From assembly GCF_039522935.1 (NCBI RefSeq), contig NZ_BAAAEI010000021.1, forward strand, positions 172,469-236,468: a stretch of 64,000 bases of DNA. Direction: 5' to 3'. A program made the translations under genes and the position numbers. Below, piece by piece: positions 63,603-64,000 of the stretch (positions within the stretch are counted from its first letter, which is position 1; each line of letters begins with the position of its first letter). The DNA comes from Bowmanella denitrificans. Its GTDB lineage: Bacteria; Pseudomonadota; Gammaproteobacteria; Enterobacterales; Alteromonadaceae. The notes under the pieces were generated by a model, which saw only the letters and a program-made list of their open reading frames with translations, was not told the DNA's origin and did not search any database.

Positions 63603-63920
63603 TCACTTATTTAGTTGGTGATACAACTCTCGATTGAGAAAGAATTCACCGTCAAAAGTAAAGTTAGAAAAATCAATATGCACTTTTTCAAAAAGTGAAA
63701 ATCTTAGCGTTAAAAACATTTCTTCTGAAAGCTCTGCACTCTCAATATTTTGTATTAACAATGATAAATTGTATTTGTTTTCATCAATCGGCAGGATGTA
63801 AATGCACACTTCATACTTATTCTTTTCCAAGCATTGCGGCTCTCTGAGTTCTACAGCACCTTTCCCCCAAGAATCATAGCTGGCTTGGGGATTATCTCGG
63901 ATAGAAATTTTATACGCCAT
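63603..63920 (-). CDS. Hypothetical cytoplasmic protein
   Basis: 105 residues from ATG 63920 (product starts MAYKISIRDNPQASYDSWGK); a TTG at 63941 is in frame. No clear ribosome binding site for either. Acidic, no signal peptide or membrane helix, alternating strands (KYEVCIYILPIDENKYNLSL) then a short helical end. AT-rich like the genes around the IS. Not recognised; an immunity-type protein is possible but unsupported. Confidence 0.5.
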   Translation of the reverse strand: MAYKISIRDNPQASYDSWGKGAVELREPQCLEKNKYEVCIYILPIDENKYNLSLLIQNIESAELSEEMFLTLRFSLFEKVHIDFSNFTFDGEFFLNRELYHQLNK

Positions 63921-64000
63921 ATAGGCACAGGGCAGGATCAAACTTTGTAAATCATCTTAAAGTCTGATCAAATACGCGCAGTTTCCCTTACCAACCTCAG

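Noticed and set aside
1..64000. CRISPR arrays, tRNA and rRNA genes
   Set aside because: No regularly spaced direct repeats, cloverleaf or rRNA signature was seen on either strand by eye.

Overview
The window reads as chromosomal DNA of a marine-type gammaproteobacterium of the Alteromonadales (Alteromonadaceae-like). Three TonB-dependent receptors of the large Xanthomonas/Caulobacter type, a CadC-like membrane regulator with a beta-propeller, and a pilW gene ending in LysM all fit that group. The order purL-mltF-tadA-guaA-guaB-xseA-der-bamB-yfgM-hisS-ispG-rodZ-pilW-rlmN-ndk is close to the E. coli arrangement. The organism call is inference from gene content and order; no rRNA was available.

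Layout. 0-9 kb holds two small secreted cysteine-containing proteins (one cut by the window edge), a TonB-dependent receptor, and an operon of a cytoplasmic GH3 glycosidase with a sugar ABC importer. A ROK repressor diverges from that operon, and a palindromic operator candidate lies between them. 9-16 kb holds a DUF4440-like secreted protein, an S9 peptidase, a shortened palindromic repeat, pqiABC and an Smr-domain gene. 16-38 kb is housekeeping: purL, mltF, tadA, guaAB, xseA, then the rlmN-to-der operon and ndk. Several clear intrinsic terminators and two small genes are interspersed here.

39-47 kb is iron-sulfur cluster assembly. A sufBCDSATE operon converges on an iscR-iscS pair. The pair sits where the isc operon lies in E. 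coli, but iscU, iscA, hscBA and fdx are absent. IscS lacks the C-terminal tail present in E. coli IscS, and two abutting IscR-type boxes precede iscR. 47.4 kb carries a 272-bp palindromic element with perfect 25-bp terminal inverted repeats. The copy at 11.8 kb is an inverted internal-deletion derivative of it.

47.7-58.7 kb holds a trypsin-like lipoprotein, a PIG-L deacetylase, two TonB-dependent receptors, a CadC-like regulator, and a periplasmic protein with a TonB C-terminal domain between Sel1-type repeats. This looks like a second, separately regulated nutrient-uptake locus. 59-64 kb is an accessory region: small orphan membrane proteins, a decayed and an intact GNAT acetyltransferase, palindrome-rich spacer DNA, an IS5-type transposase remnant, a complete IS4-family element with inverted repeats and target duplication, and an AT-rich hypothetical gene.
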